Below, piece after piece: positions 60,229 to 64,000 of a stretch of 64,000 bases of DNA; positions within the stretch are counted from its first letter, which is position 1, and each line of letters opens with the position of its first letter. The stretch lies in contig JAJNNX010000019.1 of the NCBI GenBank assembly GCA_023159155.1, positions 620,001 through 684,000 of the forward strand, in the 5' to 3' direction. The notes below the pieces were generated by a model. The model saw only the letters and a program-made list of their open reading frames with translations. It searched no databases and was not told the DNA's origin. The translations under genes were made by a program, and so were the position numbers. The stretch comes from Ustulina deusta (Eukaryota > Ascomycota > Sordariomycetes > Xylariales > Xylariaceae).

Positions 60229-60989
60229 GTCGTGTCTCGTCTCCCGAGTTATATTTGTTCATGTAGTAGATCCTCTAACGTGGAATGATTGAAGTAAGAC
60301 ACGCGACTTCCAATGCCTTACTCGGAACTTTTGTGCTATGGACTTGGAGAGGCCCTTCATCGCTATGACCGGATCAGAGGCTATTAAATCTCGAGAGGGC
60401 AGACAACAAACGGGGTTGTTACACAGCATCCGACTAGCGGAGATGCTATTCAAGTCGAACGCTGTCATTGGTACGCTAATTTGGAGACACTCATCAGGAT
60501 GCTATAACTCGTTGGGTCTGCAAGGGTCATGATCGTTCTGAGAGGGGCTCGTTGCCTAAGGGGATGGGTTGACAGTAAAGAGATGTGCCTCTGATATGGT
60601 GCTTAATCAATAACCTAGTATAGGGGCTCCCCCACCATGTGTTCGTACGAGAGTAGTCCTATTCAGAGTGGTGACTAGTCAAGCATTTATGTTCATGTCA
60701 ATTTACCTACCTTCTATGCAGCCCTATTCATCTAAGAGGTCAATCTCTAAAGAAACTTCATGTTGCCTTGGCTGCGACCGTTTGTAACAGGTCGCCAGAG
60801 GCTGAAACCTAGGATCCCTAATATGCGCTTGATTTTATCATTTAGTGAATCGTGAAGCGACCACAAGGGAAAGCCGGTCGCACGCGCATCTACGGCTCCT
60901 GATCGAGAGAGACAATATTTCTTCGTGGTCGCTGCTACGCATTACCCTTTAGATGGATCTCAACCGGTGATATAACACTGTGTGTGCTT
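60229..60989. other. Intergenic, no supported gene
   Basis: Upstream flank of the RBR gene leading into the kinase pseudogene; short overlapping frames only. Confidence 0.45.
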
Positions 60990-61950
60990 GAGCCTGACGT
61001 TCATGCCAGTTTTGGTCCCGGGGTTACAAAGTTACCAAACTTGGACGCCTTCATTGAGGAGACCCCGCGGTGCGAAACACACGTACTGAATAAAATACTG
61101 CTCAGGATATATTCTGCAAACTTGACGCCTATTTTAATTCAATCTTCGTCCGTAAGTCCCTCCGCGGCACCAAGTGTCTCATTATCTGGGTTCAAGCACG
61201 TCATACACTCTACAACAACATTCGTGTAAGTATCTCCAACCCGCACTGGAAGCTCCTTCTTAGCTAATGCCCCGAGTTGCTCCTCAATTCGCTGCTTGCC
61301 GGCCAACTGCTTCGTTGCAAAGTATTTATCGCTGTAATTAAAGCCAGGAGCCCTGCTAAGCGCTGGTGTCGCGTTGCCATTGTGGGCGGGATGCCATACG
61401 AAGGATCACGAAAACCCAATCTCCAAAGGCACACTCCGAGACCGTTACATAACATATCGCTCAAGAACAAACGCGCCCTGTATCTGAGAGTTGCGATGCA
61501 TATTTCAGTGCCACGCTGCATCTCTATATATATTAGTCTGGAAGTTAGCATTGCGAAACTCAGTAAAACCCATACGGAAGCTGTGTCCTAAGGATAAACC
61601 GTCGCTGCCGGGGAAGACAAGGACGTTCTCCTGTCTGACATTCTTATGCACAAAGTCACAAGTGCGGACATAATGGACAGATCGAACTAGCTGCTTCGTG
61701 ATCTTCATAATCGTGTTGAGGCAGACTCACGGGGTTCTGTTTAAAAAGTTGATGGCGTAGTATTTCAGGTACCTCACAATTTAGAGGCGTATGATATACG
61801 GCTTCGATGGCCGGTAATATGTTCACATAATCGTAGTTTTTAAGTACTCTTTTGCAATACAGGAGTCCGAAAGTGTCGGGATCCGCGTTTTGGAGTTTGT
61901 TTGCTAGGTTCCCGACATCGATCTTAAACTAGGACGCCATTCCACAGAGG
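60990..61950 (-). pseudogene. Decayed fungal protein-kinase-like gene
   Basis: On the minus strand, in order: a regulatory-like stretch (about 61930-61740; DPDTFGLLYCKRVLKNYDYV, ILPAIEAVYHTPLNCEVPEI), then after a frameshift near 61730 ITKQLVRSVHYVRTCDFVHK followed by NVRQENVLVFPGSDG. The second block is a catalytic-loop region in the position of HxDxKxxN (here FVHKNVRQENV), as seen in a large family of fungal kinase-like proteins. Further on, FATKQLAGKQRIEEQLGALA, KKELPVRVGDTYTNVVVECM and ADEGLTDED precede a TGA near 61129-61131. In between, the sequence is too decayed to hold a frame. The His-Asp pair is already His-Lys in the family pattern, so the intact parent may have been a pseudokinase. 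Confidence 0.6.
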
Positions 61951-62264
61951 CAAGATACCCGTTCTAATCAGCAAATTACTCGATCCAGCTCTCACAGTTG
62001 CTCTGGCTGTCATAAATGAAATCACAGACCCTTGTGCACACTTGAGCACATCATAACCGAGCAATGTGTGACTTGCGCTGTGTTGTTATATCTGGAATAT
62101 CTGGATTCAAAATAGAATGGATAGCCAGGATCTTACTTGGAGAGTTCGATTCTTGACTTGGCTGTGACTGTTGGAATGTGGAGATTAGGTACACTCTATC
62201 CTCTAACTATATATATCACTAGATTCCCCCGGACCCTTGGTCCTTAATTCTTCCTTCTAATCAT
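61951..62264. other. Transition into the AT-rich block
   Basis: Sequence of ordinary composition giving way to AT-rich DNA over a few hundred bases; no gene. A TCCCCCGGACCCTTGGTCC patch at 62224-62242 is the last GC-rich run. Confidence 0.5.
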
Positions 62265-64000
62265 CCTAAATATATAAAATATTCTACTTACTTATATACA
62301 TATTTATTTATTTTAATAGGTTATAAACTTAGAATAGCTTACTTATATTGTTTTTAATATAAATGTTACTTAATAGTTTTGCTTAATCTAAACGCTAGCG
62401 GACTTCTAATTTTTTATAAGTGTTTTTTAACTTTTTGCTATAATAAAACTTTTTAAAACGTTTTAATATTAAATAAAAATATTAATTTTAAATAAAAACT
62501 AATTTGCTTTATTTATTTTTATAAATATTATATAATATATAAATATTTTATTTAATTTATATAATCTTTAATATAATAAATAAATAAGATTTTTTTTTTA
62601 AAACTAAAATAAACAAAAATTTTAATATTATTTATTTTTTTTGTTATTTTTATAAATTAAAACTAACTTAAAACATTATAATATAATTTAGTTATTAAAT
62701 TTTTAATTTTAGCTATTTATTAAATATTTTAGTTATAAAACTTTATTAATACTAAGCTTAATAAAAAAAATTCTTATTACTAGTTATTTTATTTTTTATT
62801 TTTAAATATTTATAATTTATTTATTTAAATAGAACTAAAAATATAATATTTTTAAATATTAAATAAAAAATTTTTAAATTAAAATTATTTTTTTATTTTT
62901 TTTATTTTTAGATTTTTTAATAAAAACAATTTTTTATATTTTATTACTAAATTAATTACTACTTTATTTAATTTATTTATAAATAAAGTTAAAAACAAAA
63001 TTTTTTTATTTAATAATATTTTATTTTATAATTTATTGCTAAATTTATAACTTATATTATTACTTTTTTTATTTCTAAATAAATTAAACCTTTTTAGTTT
63101 TAAAATTATTACTTAAAAATTTTTTTTATTTTTTTATTTCTAATTTTAGTACTATTTATATATATAATAATATTTATACTAATTATTTCTATATAATTAA
63201 TAATACTTATATTTATTTTTATATATTTAATAATATTTAAACTAGCTAATTATATATTAATACTAGTATTTTTATTTATTTTTTTTATATTTTTAATAAT
63301 ATATTTTTAAATATTACTAAACTTATTATTTATTATATAAAAATTTAAACAAAAAACTATTGTTTTTATTTTTAATTTTAATATTAAAGTTTTAGTTTTT
63401 AAAACTTATTTAAAAATAGCTTAACAAAATAATTATAATAAGCAAAATTAAATTAATAAATTTAAAGTTTATTTTTATGATAAATTTTTTTATAAACTAT
63501 ATTAAATTTATTAAAAAAATATTTAAATATTTATTAATATTTAAATATAAATAATTTTTATTTAAAAAAATTTAAGCTTTAATTTTTGCTTAATAAACTA
63601 GCAAAAATATTATTACTTATTAAAAAAAAATCAAAAATTAAAAAAACAAATAAAATAAAACCTATATAGCAATTTAAAATTAGCTCGGACTTAATATCTA
63701 AATAATAATTAAACATATTAATATAATTTTTTATAATATTATTACTTTTATATAAATAAAAATTATTAAAAAATTTAAACTTTATAATAATATTATTTTT
63801 TAATTATTAATATATAAATAAAACAATATTACTTTAAAGTTTTATAAAAATAATATAACTAAACTAACTTTAAAACTTTAAACTATTTAAAATAAATTAA
63901 TAAAACTAAATAATACTTATATTATTATAAAACTAATTTTTATTAATAAGTTTTTTAATTTTTTTAAATCTTTTTTTAATATATTTTTTATTATATTTTT
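62265..64000. repeat. Extremely AT-rich, G-poor block, probably RIP-mutated repeat DNA
   Basis: At least 1.7 kb in which many 60-base lines have fewer than five G or C, dominated by TA, AT, TT and AA words. No open frame longer than a few tens of codons survives. Such isochore-like blocks in Pezizomycotina are usually repetitive elements destroyed by repeat-induced point mutation (C to T on both strands). The block continues past the end of the window. The original element cannot be identified by eye. Confidence 0.8.

Overview
The window is nuclear DNA of a filamentous ascomycete (Pezizomycotina, probably a Sordariomycete or close relative). The evidence is short 48-93 nt introns with GTRNGT donors and CTRAC-type branch points, the protein families seen (COT1 NDR kinase, fungal-type SLATT, fungal CorA-like proteins, fungal RBR/CCCH ligase), many short palindromes of the TACCTAGGTA / ACCTACATGTAGGT type, and an extremely A+T-rich, G-poor block at the right end of the kind made by repeat-induced point mutation (RIP). 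Coordinates of spliced genes below come from reading splice sites by eye; the exon sums of the spliced genes I worked out are whole codons.

Layout. 0.4-5.4 kb: a CorA-like two-membrane-span protein without the GMN motif, and a divergent Ser/Thr kinase, both on the minus strand. 5.4-10 kb: no recognised gene, but a small LTR element (833 bp, 108-bp terminal repeats). 10.2-11.8 kb: an Rsc7 chromatin-remodelling subunit. 12-24.7 kb: a gene desert holding a decayed fungal rhodopsin-like membrane protein gene, a 5S rRNA-like remnant and simple repeats. 26.4-43.7 kb: a housekeeping stretch with a Clg1-type cyclin, Fyv6/NIP30, Tim54, a kappa-class GST, COT1 kinase, SF3a2/Prp11, a GFA-domain enzyme and a SLATT-domain membrane protein. 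45.7-52.1 kb: a ten-exon CorA-like protein that keeps the GMN motif, and a secreted DUF6923-type protein whose gene appears to use a GC-AG intron. 54.1-60.2 kb: an NfsA-like nitroreductase, two broken coding regions, and an RBR E3 ubiquitin ligase with an N-terminal CCCH finger. 61-64 kb: a decayed fungal kinase gene, then the AT-rich block.

The genes do not form one pathway. The centre is ordinary core-gene chromosome (splicing: SF3a2, Fyv6; mitochondrial import: Tim54; polarity and growth signalling: COT1, Clg1). The flanks are accessory-like, with degraded genes, a mobile element and RIP-like sequence. The least ordinary items are the lone SLATT protein, the CCCH-RBR ligase, the miniature LTR element, and the Fyv6 intron, which is open in frame and encodes a hydrophobic stretch. 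I found no tRNA gene, CRISPR array or biosynthetic gene cluster.
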